Notes: generated by a model from the letters alone, not told the origin. Positions 33,846 through 42,739 are shown, numbered from the stretch's first letter. The stretch is DNA of 64,000 bases from Guopingia tenuis (GCF_014384805.1 NZ_JACRSS010000001.1:186001-250000), one strand, 5' to 3'. Numbers and translations: made by a program.

Positions 33846-34793
33846 ATGTTTGATATCGTCTCGCTGGCGGAAGCCGTGATTGATTTTTCCATGTGCGGGA
33901 AGGGGCCAATGGGCAATCCGGCATTTGAGATGAACCCGGGCGGCGCGGGATGCAATGTGGCGTTGCCAAACGCACTTTTGGGAGGAAAGTCCGCGTGTCT
34001 TGGGTTAGTTGGCAAAGATATGTTTGGAGATCATATCATCCGCCGGCTGAAGGAACTCAATATCAATACGGATGGCATGCGCCAGACCGGCCGCTCTACG
34101 ACCCGGCTCTCTTTTGTCTCTATCGACGAGGAAGGCGACCGGCAGTTTGATTTCGTCAAAGGATCGGGAATGAAGCCGACTCTTTCAGAGGAGGATATCG
34201 ATTTTTCTATCATCGCTCAGGGTAAGGTGTTTTTGACAGAATATTGCCATGAATACAAGACAATGGGTGCAGAAACAATCTTCAAGGCGATCCGTTATGC
34301 CAAGGATCATGGCGCAAAATTCGGGATGGACTTCAACTATCGTCCCAATGTATTTGCCGACGACCAGGAGGGAATCGCCTATTTGAAGGAAATCCTTGAA
34401 TATGCCGATTATGTTAAGGTTTCGGAAAATGAAATGGCGATGCTCACGGGGCTGAATGAGGATGAATATGAGCGGGGTGCAAAAGCCATCCTTGCCATGG
34501 ATAAAGAGGCGGTGTTCGTGACCATGGGCCCTGGTGGCTCCTATTTTGCCACAAAAGACGGGGACTGCGGATTTGTTGAGGCCTTTAAGGTGAAGGCGGT
34601 GGATACGACGGGGTGCGGCGATGCCTTTTTTGGAACGGCGCTTCACTATATGACCCGGGAGAATCCACTGCCCATGGCAGAGATCGTGCGGCGGGCCAAT
34701 GCCTATGGCGCGCTCTGCGCCTTGAAACCCGGCGCATTCGACGCCATGCCCACAAAGGAAGAGCTGGAAACCTTCCTAGCAGAGCATAAATAG
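33846..34793 (+). CDS. PfkB family carbohydrate kinase, copy 1
   Basis: 315 residues with a complete ribokinase fold. Substrate-side glycines are in MNPGGAGCNVA (residues about 31-41), and the anion hole and catalytic Asp are in DTTGCGDAFFG (about 251-261). This copy departs from the other two at usually conserved places: SLAEAVIDF instead of a VGE/MGE start, and PGGAGCN instead of PGGAPAN. It may therefore prefer a different sugar. It phosphorylates a sugar or sugar alcohol with ATP; fructose is common for this group. First of three tandem paralogs, with AAGGAGG ribosome site. Confidence 0.88.
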   Translation: MFDIVSLAEAVIDFSMCGKGPMGNPAFEMNPGGAGCNVALPNALLGGKSACLGLVGKDMFGDHIIRRLKELNINTDGMRQTGRSTTRLSFVSIDEEGDRQFDFVKGSGMKPTLSEEDIDFSIIAQGKVFLTEYCHEYKTMGAETIFKAIRYAKDHGAKFGMDFNYRPNVFADDQEGIAYLKEILEYADYVKVSENEMAMLTGLNEDEYERGAKAILAMDKEAVFVTMGPGGSYFATKDGDCGFVEAFKVKAVDTTGCGDAFFGTALHYMTRENPLPMAEIVRRANAYGALCALKPGAFDAMPTKEELETFLAEHK

Positions 34794-34805
34794 GAGATAG
34801 AAAAT

Positions 34806-35747
34806 ATGTATGATGTAGTTTCCGTCGGTGAGATTGTCATTGACTTTCTGATGTGTGGAAAAGGCCCCATGGGCAATCCCGCTTTTGAAATGAATCCGGG
34901 CGGCGCGCCGGCCAATGTGGTAGTAGCCAGCGCGGCGCTAGGCGCGAAAAACGCCTTTATTGGAATGGTGGGGGACGACCTTCTGGGTCGTTTTCTCATT
35001 AAAACACTGCCCAAATTCCATGTGGACAGTACCGGCATGATGCAAACGAAAGAATCCTTCAGCAATATGACCTTTGTGGATATCGATGAGGGCGGAGATC
35101 GTTTTTTCAATATTGTTGGCAAAGGAACGGATTACCTGCTGAATAAGGATACCATCGACTATTCCATCATCGATCAGGCGAAGATCGTGCATACGCCCAT
35201 CGGCGTTGCGCGGAAGCAACCGGGCTATGACGCTCTGTTTGGTGTTTTGGAATATGCCCGGAAAAAGGGGAAAATTATCTCTTATGACCCCAATTTCCGC
35301 CCGGGGCAGTTTCCGACAATGGAGAAAGCAAAGGAGTTGTTCTGCAAAGGCTTGGAGTATTCCGACCTCGTGAAGGTGTCTGAGGAGGAAATGTCCATCA
35401 TTACTGGAATTCCCGAGGAGAAATACGAAGAAGGCGCAAAGCGCATTTTTGATATGGGCAAGACCGCCGTGTTCATCACGATGGGCGGCAAGGGCGCTTA
35501 CTATATCACAAAGGATGAAAAGGGATTTGTCCCGGGATTTCAGGTAGATGCCGTAGATACTACGGGCTGCGGCGACTGTTTTATGGGTTCCGTGCATTAC
35601 TATCTGACGCATGACTGCGGATTCTCCATGGGTGAAATCGTGCGGCGGGCCAATGCGGCGGGAGCATTATGCGCAACCAAAAGAGGTGCATTTGACGCCA
35701 TGCCTACGCTTGGCGAGGTCGAAGCCTTTTTAAAGACGCGAGCTTGA
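34806..35747 (+). CDS. PfkB family carbohydrate kinase, copy 2
   Basis: 313 residues. PGGAPANVV near the N-terminus is the canonical substrate motif and DTTGCGDCFMG carries the catalytic aspartate. Compared with copies 1 and 3 it shares long blocks such as KVSEEEMSIITGI and the ending RGAFDAMPT, which shows tandem duplication. It starts 12 bases after copy 1, so the two are one transcript. Likely fructokinase-like; no transporter or glycosidase is adjacent to reveal the substrate. Confidence 0.88.
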   Translation: MYDVVSVGEIVIDFLMCGKGPMGNPAFEMNPGGAPANVVVASAALGAKNAFIGMVGDDLLGRFLIKTLPKFHVDSTGMMQTKESFSNMTFVDIDEGGDRFFNIVGKGTDYLLNKDTIDYSIIDQAKIVHTPIGVARKQPGYDALFGVLEYARKKGKIISYDPNFRPGQFPTMEKAKELFCKGLEYSDLVKVSEEEMSIITGIPEEKYEEGAKRIFDMGKTAVFITMGGKGAYYITKDEKGFVPGFQVDAVDTTGCGDCFMGSVHYYLTHDCGFSMGEIVRRANAAGALCATKRGAFDAMPTLGEVEAFLKTRA

Positions 35748-35835
35748 TTTTTGCAGAGAATCGTGATACCATTTTTCAATGTGAGCCTGTAACTCATATA
35801 ATTTAGATTTGACGGATTAAAGGAGAAAAAGGTAT

Positions 35836-36783
35836 ATGTTTGATGTGGTATCAATGGGCGAAGTGGTCATCGATTTTTCCCTTTGCGGCAAAGGCAATAT
35901 GGGAAATCCGGCCTATGAAATGAATCCGGGCGGCGCGCCGGCCAACTGCCTGGTGGCGAATGCGGCACTGGGCGGGAAAACCGCTTTTATCGGCATGGTG
36001 GGCAACGATACCTTCGGTCATTTCCTGCATGATTCCCTGGCGAAATATCATGTGGAAAACCGGGGCATCCGGTTTACAGATGCGGGATGCACCCAGCTGA
36101 CGTTTGTGGATATTGACGAGACGGGCGACCGGAGTTTCAATTTTGCGAAGGGAACCGGCACGGACGCCATGCTCACCGTGGATGATATCGATTTTTCACT
36201 GATTGATGAGACAAAGATTTTTCACACGCCCTGCGTGATTTCCCGCTGCGAACCTGGCCGAACGACGGTATTGTCGGCGCTCAAATATGCCAAAGAAAAG
36301 GGAAAAATCATTTCCTGTGATCCCAATTACCGTCCGGGACGCTGGCTGGGAGATAAGGAGCGGGCAAAGCGCCATTTCCTGGAGGTTATGCAGTATTCGG
36401 ATCTGGTGAAGGTCTCCGAAGAGGAAATGTCCATCATCACGGGCGTTGGTGAGGATGAATATGAAAAAGGCGCAAAGATGATTTTGGATTCCGGAAAGAC
36501 GGCGGTTTTTGTGACGATGGGCCCCAATGGTGCCTATTATGCCACAAAAGAGGACTGCGGCTATGTGGAAGGGTTCAAGGTTAATGCCGTGGATACCACG
36601 GGAAGCGGCGATGCGTTCATGGGAACTGTGCATTACTATTTTACTCATGATTGCGGCCTGCCGATCCGGGAGATCGTCCGCCGGGCTAACGCGATGGGCG
36701 CGCTCTGCGCGACAAAGCCGGGCGCATTTGATGCGATGCCCACAAAGGAAGCCCTGTATCAATTCCTGGGAGTAACAGAGTAA
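35836..36783 (+). CDS. PfkB family carbohydrate kinase, copy 3
   Basis: 315 residues. Canonical PGGAPANCLVA motif and DTTGSGDAFMG at the active site, where the other copies have DTTGCGD. It follows copy 2 after an 88-base gap and has its own AAAGGAGAAAAAGG site. The C-terminal KPGAFDAMPTKEAL block repeats that of copy 1. A terminator ends the kinase array. Same reaction class as its neighbours; a separate sugar specificity is plausible but unproven. Confidence 0.88.
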   Translation: MFDVVSMGEVVIDFSLCGKGNMGNPAYEMNPGGAPANCLVANAALGGKTAFIGMVGNDTFGHFLHDSLAKYHVENRGIRFTDAGCTQLTFVDIDETGDRSFNFAKGTGTDAMLTVDDIDFSLIDETKIFHTPCVISRCEPGRTTVLSALKYAKEKGKIISCDPNYRPGRWLGDKERAKRHFLEVMQYSDLVKVSEEEMSIITGVGEDEYEKGAKMILDSGKTAVFVTMGPNGAYYATKEDCGYVEGFKVNAVDTTGSGDAFMGTVHYYFTHDCGLPIREIVRRANAMGALCATKPGAFDAMPTKEALYQFLGVTE

Positions 36784-36792
36784 GAAGAAAAG

Positions 36793-36823
36793 AAAAAGGG
36801 ACGGCCTCGGCTGTTCCTTTTTT
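36793..36823 (+). terminator. Terminator of the kinase array
   Basis: AAAAAGGGACGGCC and GGCTGTTCCTTTTTT form a hairpin with a two-base tip, ten bases after the stop. Confidence 0.75.
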
Positions 36824-36843
36824 AATGGTGTGAGGAGAAAAGT

Positions 36844-37740
36844 ATGATTTGTTCGCTTTGCCCGCGAAACTGCGGCAAGGAGAGGCGTGAGAGGGAAGGA
36901 GACGGTTTCTGCCGGGCGGGAATGCTTCCCAAAATTGCAAAGGCTGCGCTGCATCATTGGGAAGAACCATGCATCAGCGGGAAACGCGGATCGGGTACCG
37001 TTTTTTTCAGTGGCTGCAATCTGGGATGCGTATTTTGCCAGAACTATAAGCTAAGCCATGAGGATTATGGGGAAATTGTGAGTATAAGACGCCTAGCAGA
37101 GATTTTTTCTGAGTTGGAAGAACAGGGCGCGCATAATATCAACCTTGTCACGCCAACCCACTATGTCCCTGCAATCTGCGAAGCCCTGGCATTGGCTAGG
37201 CCGAGCATTCCTGTGGTATATAACTGCGGCGGTTATGAAAAAACGGAAACGTTGGAGCTGCTGCGGGGTTATATTGACATTTATTTGACGGATATCAAAT
37301 ATTACAGCAATGCACGGGCTTTGCGTTATTCAGGGGCACCAGATTATTTTGCTGTGGCTTCTAAGGCGCTTCTTGCTATGCGGGAGCAGACAGGGCCGGC
37401 GATATTTGACGAAGAAGGGATTCTGCAAAAGGGGACAGTTCTTCGCCATCTTGTTCTCCCTGGCTGCGGGAAGGATTCTCAAAAGATTCTCCGATGGTTT
37501 TCCCGGTATGCCCCTAAGGGCACATATATCAGCTTAATGAGCCAATATATTCCCTGCGGCAAGGCGGCAGACTATCCGGAGATCAACCGGCGGCTCCGGT
37601 GCCGGGAATATGAGGAAGTGGTCTCCTTTTTGATGGAAACAGGGATCGAAGAGGGCTGGCTGCAGGATTTGGACAGCGCCAAAAAGGAGTATATTCCAGA
37701 TTTTGATTTGCAGGGAGTTTTTTCGCAAGAAAAGTATTGA
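36844..37740 (+). CDS. Radical SAM protein, PFL-activase-like (COG1313 type)
   Basis: 298 residues. The radical SAM cluster motif is CNLGCVFC (about residues 58-65). Before it, an N-terminal Cys motif CSLCPRNCG with a later GFCRAG suggests a second metal site. Downstream, NLVTPTHYVPAI and the YNCGGYEKTETL block are typical of the COG1313 branch. Such proteins generate a 5'-deoxyadenosyl radical; substrates are mostly unknown, and no glycyl radical enzyme is near. GAGGAGAAAAGT precedes the ATG. Its stop codon lies inside the promoter of tRNA-Ala. Confidence 0.85.
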   Translation: MICSLCPRNCGKERREREGDGFCRAGMLPKIAKAALHHWEEPCISGKRGSGTVFFSGCNLGCVFCQNYKLSHEDYGEIVSIRRLAEIFSELEEQGAHNINLVTPTHYVPAICEALALARPSIPVVYNCGGYEKTETLELLRGYIDIYLTDIKYYSNARALRYSGAPDYFAVASKALLAMREQTGPAIFDEEGILQKGTVLRHLVLPGCGKDSQKILRWFSRYAPKGTYISLMSQYIPCGKAADYPEINRRLRCREYEEVVSFLMETGIEEGWLQDLDSAKKEYIPDFDLQGVFSQEKY

Positions 37741-37765
37741 CAGAATCCGGATTCTCGATTATTAT
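37737..37765 (+). promoter_or_regulatory. Promoter of tRNA-Ala
   Basis: TTGACA (37737-37742) overlaps the stop codon of the radical SAM gene; TATTAT (37760-37765) follows with 17-base spacing. Confidence 0.65.
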
Positions 37766-37785
37766 AATACTTGTGATTTGCGAAT

Positions 37786-37862
37786 GGGGGTATAGCGCAG
37801 TTGGCTAGCGCGCCTGACTGGCAGTCAGGAGGTCGAGGGTTCAAGTCCCTCTATCTCCACCA
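37786..37862 (+). tRNA. tRNA-Ala (anticodon GGC), CCA encoded
   Basis: 77 bases. The acceptor stem GGGGGTA/TATCTCC contains the G3-U70 pair that defines alanine tRNA. The anticodon loop is CTGGCAG (anticodon GGC), T-loop GTTCAAGTC, and the CCA end is encoded. Confidence 0.95.
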
Positions 37863-37866
37863 CATT

Positions 37867-37902
37867 AAAAAGCCTGGAAATACGATGTTTCCGGGCTTTT
37901 TT
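37867..37902 (+). terminator. Terminator of tRNA-Ala
   Basis: AAAAAGCCTGGAAA pairs with TTTCCGGGCTTTTTT; five bases after the tRNA. Confidence 0.9.
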
Positions 37903-38254
37903 ATATGTTTGTTTTTACTATTAACCCCACGCTTAACCCCTGTTCAAGGGGACTTATGCACGCTTCTTTTTTATTTATATCGTAAGTTCTATATGATTCT
38001 TAACCGCACGCAAACAGAGATGGGTTCTGTTTTGCCGTACACGTTCCCTACACGATTTTTTAATAAAATGAAGTACATTGGCCGGCGATGGATGAAATGA
38101 ACAGAAGAGAATTTTCGGGTATTGTAAAAAGTATAAATCGGTAAACGGGAAAAACATTTCCTGGGCGGACTGAAAGTGAACGAGGAGTCTTACTTTCTAT
38201 TTTAGTTATATAACGTCTCTCTGGTCTATTCAGAAGGACGTTTGCCGGGAGAAA
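37903..38254. other. Gene-free stretch downstream of tRNA-Ala
   Basis: About 350 bases. It contains two direct TTAACCCC words (about 37920-37940), a hairpin-like CCCCTGTTCAAGGGG, and a minus-strand frame of 60 residues (37975-38157, ending CLRAVKNHIELTI) that lacks a clear ribosome site. The 3' side of a tRNA is a common integration site, and this could be a scar. I see no duplicated tRNA end and no integrase. Confidence 0.35.
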
Positions 38255-40747
38255 TTACTTTAAATATTTCCCCGTGATGCTGTCTGGATTGCCGGCAATT
38301 TCAGAAGGGGTTCCTGCGGCAACAACGCGGCCGCCATCTTCGCCGCCGCCTGGTCCCATATCGATGATATAATCGGCATTGCGGATCATATCGAGATCAT
38401 GCTCAATGACAACGACGGTCGCACCGTTGTCGATAAGAGTCTGAAATACGCCTAAAAGCGTCTGCACATCCATAGGGTGGAGGCCGATGGTCGGCTCATC
38501 AAAGACAAAAACAGTATCCGCCTGACCGCGGCCCATTTCGCTTGCCAATTTCAGCCGCTGCGCTTCTCCGCCGGAAAGACTGGGCGTCGCTTCCCCCAAA
38601 GTAAGGTATCCCAGCCCCAGACTTTCTAAAACCTCCAATCGTTGCCAGATTACTTTAAAATCCTTGCAGGCCCCGAGTGCTGTGTGTATATCCATTGCCA
38701 TCAGATCGGGAAGAGAATAGGCTTGCCCCGATTTGGTTTGCAGACTTATCTTGCCAGCCTCTTTGGCATACCGGGAACCGTGGCAGTCCGGACAGGGTAT
38801 ATCCACATCCGGCAGAAACTGCACATCCAGGCTGATAACCCCGGTTCCGTCGCATACCGGGCAGCGCAGTTTTCCCGTATTATATGAAAAATCCCCGGCT
38901 TTATATCCATGCTGCCGTGCGTTTGGCGTTTTTGCGAAGATCTTGCGCAGATCGTCGTGGATATTTGCATAGGTAGCAACCGTTGAGCGGACGTTGATTC
39001 CGATGGGAGTAGCATCGATGAGCTTGATGCGCCCGATACCTTTGGCGTCTATGCTGGCAATATGGGTGGGCAGTTTCCTGCCAGCAATGGCTGCCTCCAA
39101 CGCCGGAACGAGACTCTCCAAAATCAAAGTGGTTTTCCCGGAACCGGATACACCTGTCACTACGCACAATTTTCCTTTAGGAATATCGATATCAAGCGGC
39201 TTTACTGTATGAATTGCCCGGGTGGAGAGATGAATTCTTCCAGAAGCGAACACATCCCCGGCGGATTTTTGGAGCTGCGGCCGGATACTCCCGGCGAGAA
39301 AGGGGCCAATTTGCGATTGTGGGTTTGCGCAGACCTCCTCGATTGTTCCTATCGCAACAACATGGCCTCCATCTGCACCCGCCCGGGGACCCAATTCCAT
39401 CAGCCAGTCTGCCGCGGACAGAATTTGCGTGTCATGGTCTACCAGTACTACGGAATTCCCATCGGCTACCAAGTCGCGCATTACAGCGGTCAGGCCTGCA
39501 ATATTGGAAGGATGCAGGCCGATTGACGGTTCATCCAAAACATATAACACCCCAGTAGTTCGGTTGCGGACAGCGCGGGCCAGCTGTATTCTTTGGCGCT
39601 CTCCCGTTGATAGAGTAGAGGCAGAACGATCCAGTGTGAGATAGGAAAGCCCCAAATCCATCAGCCGTTTTGCCACTGCCTGAAACGAATCGCAAATGCT
39701 TTGTGCCATGGGGCGCATTTCTGCCGGAAGGGATGCGGGCACACCCTTCACCCAATGGATGAGATCCGCCAGTGTCATTTGGCAAGCCTCGTCCAAACCG
39801 ATGCCGCATAGCCGCGGAGCTCTTGCCGCAGCGGATAAACGTGAACCTTGGCAATCCGGGCATATATCCTCCTTCAAAAACTTCTCCACCCGCTTCATGC
39901 CTTTTTCGTCTTTGACTTTTGCTAAGGCGTTTTCGACGGTATAGACGGCATTATAGTATGTAAAGTCCAGCTCGCCAGCCTGGTTTGAATTTTTGGGTTT
40001 ATAGAAGATATGTTTTTTTACAGCAGGACCGTTATAGACAATGTCCTTCTCCTGATCCGTCAGCTGACGGAAGGGAACATCTGTGCGCACACCCATCGCC
40101 CGGCAGACATCTGCCATCAGCGACCACATCAGGGAATTCCAGGGAGCCACTGCTCCTTCGTCAATGGTGAGAGATTCGTCTGGGATAAGGGTTGCCCTGT
40201 CTACAGTGCGCACAATACCCGTGCCTCCGCATGTGCGGCAGGCTCCTTGGCTGTTGAAGGCAAGATCTTCTGCGCCCGGAGCATAAAATGTCGCGCCGCA
40301 CTGCGGACAAACGAGGGGCTGTTCTGCTGCAACGGCCAGGGTAGGGGCCAGATAATGGCCGTTAGGGCAGCGATGGCTTGCCAATCTGGAAAACATCAAA
40401 CGCAGGCTGTTTAAAAGCTCTGTTCCCGTTCCAAAGGTGCTGCGGATGCCGGGAACCCCTGGCCGCTGGTGCAGCGCCAAAGCCGCAGGAACATAAAGAA
40501 CCTCATCTACATCAGCCTTTGCCGCCTGCGTCATGCGCCGCCTTGTATATGTGGAAAGGGCATCCAGATAGCGCCGGGAACCCTCAGCATAAAGCACCCC
40601 CAAGGCAAGAGAGGATTTTCCTGAACCGGATACCCCGGCGATGGCGACAATTTTATGCAGGGGAACCTGGATATCAATATTTTTGAGGTTATGCACCCGT
40701 GCTCCACGGATCACTATTTCCCCGGGCACATTTGTGTTTTCTTTCAT
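38255..40747 (-). CDS. UvrA2-like ATPase (excinuclease A paralog)
   Basis: 830 residues, about 110 shorter than housekeeping UvrA. Two ABC ATPase halves are visible: Walker A GVSGSGKSS (about 42-50) and GVSGSGKTT (near 540), with signatures LSTGERQRI and LSGGEAQRL and Walker B VLDEPSIGLHP and VFDEPTIGLHP. Zinc modules appear at CPDCQGS and at CPVCDGTGV...CPDCHGS. The shortened first half suggests a reduced UvrB-binding region, typical of class II UvrA proteins linked to DNA-damage or drug tolerance. ATG at 40747 chosen; a GTG 12 bases upstream is possible and neither has ideal spacing to AGAAAGG. Confidence 0.88.
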   Translation of the reverse strand: MKENTNVPGEIVIRGARVHNLKNIDIQVPLHKIVAIAGVSGSGKSSLALGVLYAEGSRRYLDALSTYTRRRMTQAAKADVDEVLYVPAALALHQRPGVPGIRSTFGTGTELLNSLRLMFSRLASHRCPNGHYLAPTLAVAAEQPLVCPQCGATFYAPGAEDLAFNSQGACRTCGGTGIVRTVDRATLIPDESLTIDEGAVAPWNSLMWSLMADVCRAMGVRTDVPFRQLTDQEKDIVYNGPAVKKHIFYKPKNSNQAGELDFTYYNAVYTVENALAKVKDEKGMKRVEKFLKEDICPDCQGSRLSAAARAPRLCGIGLDEACQMTLADLIHWVKGVPASLPAEMRPMAQSICDSFQAVAKRLMDLGLSYLTLDRSASTLSTGERQRIQLARAVRNRTTGVLYVLDEPSIGLHPSNIAGLTAVMRDLVADGNSVVLVDHDTQILSAADWLMELGPRAGADGGHVVAIGTIEEVCANPQSQIGPFLAGSIRPQLQKSAGDVFASGRIHLSTRAIHTVKPLDIDIPKGKLCVVTGVSGSGKTTLILESLVPALEAAIAGRKLPTHIASIDAKGIGRIKLIDATPIGINVRSTVATYANIHDDLRKIFAKTPNARQHGYKAGDFSYNTGKLRCPVCDGTGVISLDVQFLPDVDIPCPDCHGSRYAKEAGKISLQTKSGQAYSLPDLMAMDIHTALGACKDFKVIWQRLEVLESLGLGYLTLGEATPSLSGGEAQRLKLASEMGRGQADTVFVFDEPTIGLHPMDVQTLLGVFQTLIDNGATVVVIEHDLDMIRNADYIIDMGPGGGEDGGRVVAAGTPSEIAGNPDSITGKYLK

Positions 40748-40890
40748 AACGGACAGCACACCTTTCTGAAGGGATGGGCCACCAGATAGAATGCAGTGGA
40801 CCCTATGTAAAGAATATTATAGCATAATTCATGATTTAAAGATAAAGCAAGGTTTTCTTCAGATGAAACATATAAAATGTTTTTGCTTAC

Positions 40891-40918
40891 TTGATTTTTC
40901 CCGGGAGTAGTATATAAT
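40891..40918 (+). promoter_or_regulatory. Promoter upstream of the dicluster ferredoxin gene
   Basis: TTGATT (40891-40896) and TATAAT (40913-40918), 16-base spacing. Confidence 0.55.
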
Positions 40919-40930
40919 ATAGTTAACTAT
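40919..40930 (+). promoter_or_regulatory. Palindrome at the transcription start, candidate operator
   Basis: ATAGTTAACTAT is a perfect 12-base palindrome touching the -10 box. A similar sequence, ATAGTATTAACTAATAG, occupies the same position after the -10 box of the LysR gene at 44145-44161, so one regulator may bind both. Confidence 0.35.
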
Positions 40931-41152
40931 TACTAACTGAAAAACGGCATAAGAAATGTTCCTGTTCCATCCTGATTTCAACGGATAGACAGGGTATGTG
41001 CCCTGGGATGGCAAGAATGGATGTGGGAGACACAAATCTTCTCATAACAAAAACGAATATAAAAAAATAATGCGGATAGTTTCTCTGGATGTGCTGGAGA
41101 GGGCGTTAGGCCCAAGTGAGGGAAAGAATTGATTCCTGGGGGGGGCGGGGTT

Positions 41153-41434
41153 ATGAAGTGCCATGCGCTGTATGCAGATGATCCTATTACACCGCAGACG
41201 CACTGCCTGATTTATGCTGTTCCTATTCATTTTTCTGACCCCAGCACATGCATGGGATGCGGGACATGCCAACGGAAATGCCCTCTGAAACTGCCAGTCG
41301 CGGGACTGATCAAAGCTGCGAAACATGGAACTCTGGTTCCCATAAAAATTCAAAAGGCCTGCATCCGGTGCAACGCTTGCGGGTATTTTTGTAAAGCCGG
41401 GATTGATACGATGCGTTATATTATATCGCAATAA
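41153..41434 (+). CDS. Two-[4Fe-4S] ferredoxin-like protein
   Basis: 93 residues. Two Cx2Cx2Cx3C clusters are visible: CMGCGTCQRKC (about 33-43) and CIRCNACGYFC (about 70-80). A 26-residue insert with basic residues lies between them, longer than in classical clostridial ferredoxins. Start at ATG 41153; a TTG at 41129 behind GAGGGAAAGAA would add eight residues and cannot be excluded. A heavy-metal-associated protein gene follows after 48 bases, probably in the same transcript. Likely an electron carrier for a nearby oxidoreductase. Confidence 0.7.
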   Translation: MKCHALYADDPITPQTHCLIYAVPIHFSDPSTCMGCGTCQRKCPLKLPVAGLIKAAKHGTLVPIKIQKACIRCNACGYFCKAGIDTMRYIISQ

Positions 41435-41482
41435 TTTTGAAAGATGAAAATGTAAAATATTTTTATACGGAGGTGTATTAGA

Positions 41483-41731
41483 ATGGTTAAAATCACAATG
41501 AAAATTGATGGAATGATGTGTGGCATGTGCGAATCGCATATTAACGATGCGATTCGGCGGTCCTTTGCAGTGAAAAAGGTTTCTTCTTCGCGGAGCAAAG
41601 GAGAGACGGAAATTATTGCAAATGATCCTTTGGATGAGGATTCCCTGCGCAAAATAATTAAAGAGACAGGGTATTCGGTATTATCTGTAAAGACAGAGGA
41701 TTATGTAAAAAAAGGACTTTTCCGGCGATGA
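41483..41731 (+). CDS. Heavy-metal-associated (HMA) domain protein
   Basis: 82 residues with the HMA fold. The metal site is MMCGMCESHIND (Cx2C, residues about 12-23), as in CopZ copper chaperones and the N-termini of copper ATPases. The rest follows the beta-alpha-beta pattern, and a basic tail ends the protein (KKGLFRR). AGGTGTATTAGA weakly serves as ribosome site. No copper ATPase or CsoR is encoded in the window, so the metal and partner are unknown. Confidence 0.82.
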   Translation: MVKITMKIDGMMCGMCESHINDAIRRSFAVKKVSSSRSKGETEIIANDPLDEDSLRKIIKETGYSVLSVKTEDYVKKGLFRR

Positions 41732-41827
41732 AGAGGAATACTCGGAAAAATGGGAGGGAAAAATGCCGGATACGGAGGGGTGAGCCTGAAGAAATAGTTA
41801 TCAGCGGAAGAGAGAATATATAGAATG

Positions 41828-41855
41828 AAAAAAGGACGGCGTCTGCCGTCCTTTT
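41828..41855. terminator. Bidirectional terminator between convergent genes
   Basis: AAAAAAGGACGGC and GCCGTCCTTTT around GTCT; serves the HMA gene and the aldo/keto reductase gene from the other side. Confidence 0.8.
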
Positions 41856-41862
41856 ACTTAAA

Positions 41863-42702
41863 TCAAACAAGACTCATAAACCATTCCACTGTTTTGGGAT
41901 CCTGATGCGAGAAGAACAGGGAGTTTCCGGTATCCAAAGCCCCTATCTCTGCCATTTCCTCACGGGTCAAGGTAAAGTCAAAAACGTCCAAATTCTCCTT
42001 CATCCGCTCCTTATGTGTGGATTTGGGGATCACAACGACCCCGCTCTGGATCAGAAAGCGAAGAGCCACCTGGGCAGGCGATTTATCATAGCGGCTGCCG
42101 ATGCGGAGCAGAGTAGGATTGGTAAAAAAACCGTTTTTACCTTCCGCAAAAGGCCCCCAGGATTCGATTTGGGCGCCATGGTTCGCAAGCACCTTGCGAG
42201 CTGTCTTTTGCTGCTGAAATACATGGGTTTCAATCTGGTTTACCGCCGGCTTAACTTTGCTGAAGTGAGCCAGGTCAATGAAGCGGTCGGGATAAAAGTT
42301 GCTCACTCCGATGGCCCGCGCCTGGCCTGCCGCATAAGACTCCTCCATAGCCCGATATGTGCCGTAATAGTCGCCAAAAGGCTGGTGGATCAGCAACAGA
42401 TCTACATAGTCCGTTTTCAGGTTTTGCAGTGATTCCTGAATGGATTTTTTCGCTTTTTCATATCCGGCGTTGCTGATCCAGACCTTTGTTGTGATAAACA
42501 GCTGGTCCCGCGGAATGCCACAGGCGGCAATAGCATTGCCCACTCCGCCCTCGTTGGCATAGGCCTGGGCTGTATCAATGGAACGATACCCAAGAGCAAT
42601 AGCATCCAAAACACATCGTTCGCATTCCGCCGGGTCAACCTGATATACTCCATAGCCCAGCACGGGCATTTTTACTCCATTATTCAACGTTACATATTCC
42701 AT
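41863..42702 (-). CDS. Aldo/keto reductase
   Basis: 279-residue NADPH-type aldo/keto reductase, TIM barrel. The catalytic tetrad is visible: Asp in RSIDTAQAYANE with Tyr a few residues on, Lys in FITTKVWIS, and His in DLLLIHQPFGD. IPKSTHKERMKENLDVF near the C-terminus binds the 2'-phosphate of NADP. It is the last gene of a minus-strand operon with two flavodoxins and a CMD protein, and likely reduces carbonyl compounds. Family members include 2,5-diketogluconate and methylglyoxal reductases. Confidence 0.92.
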   Translation of the reverse strand: MEYVTLNNGVKMPVLGYGVYQVDPAECERCVLDAIALGYRSIDTAQAYANEGGVGNAIAACGIPRDQLFITTKVWISNAGYEKAKKSIQESLQNLKTDYVDLLLIHQPFGDYYGTYRAMEESYAAGQARAIGVSNFYPDRFIDLAHFSKVKPAVNQIETHVFQQQKTARKVLANHGAQIESWGPFAEGKNGFFTNPTLLRIGSRYDKSPAQVALRFLIQSGVVVIPKSTHKERMKENLDVFDFTLTREEMAEIGALDTGNSLFFSHQDPKTVEWFMSLV

Positions 42703-42739
42703 ATTTTCGATATCTCCTTTCCGTTTAATCGTGTGCCTA

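Larger units (their letters stand above)
40760..41152. other. Intergenic region between divergent uvrA2-like and ferredoxin genes
   Basis: Holds the promoter and palindrome listed separately (40891-40930) and a leader of over 200 bases before the ferredoxin gene. In that leader a G-rich run (CTGGGGGGGGCGGGG, about 41137-41150) lies directly before the start. I see no further gene. Confidence 0.45.
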
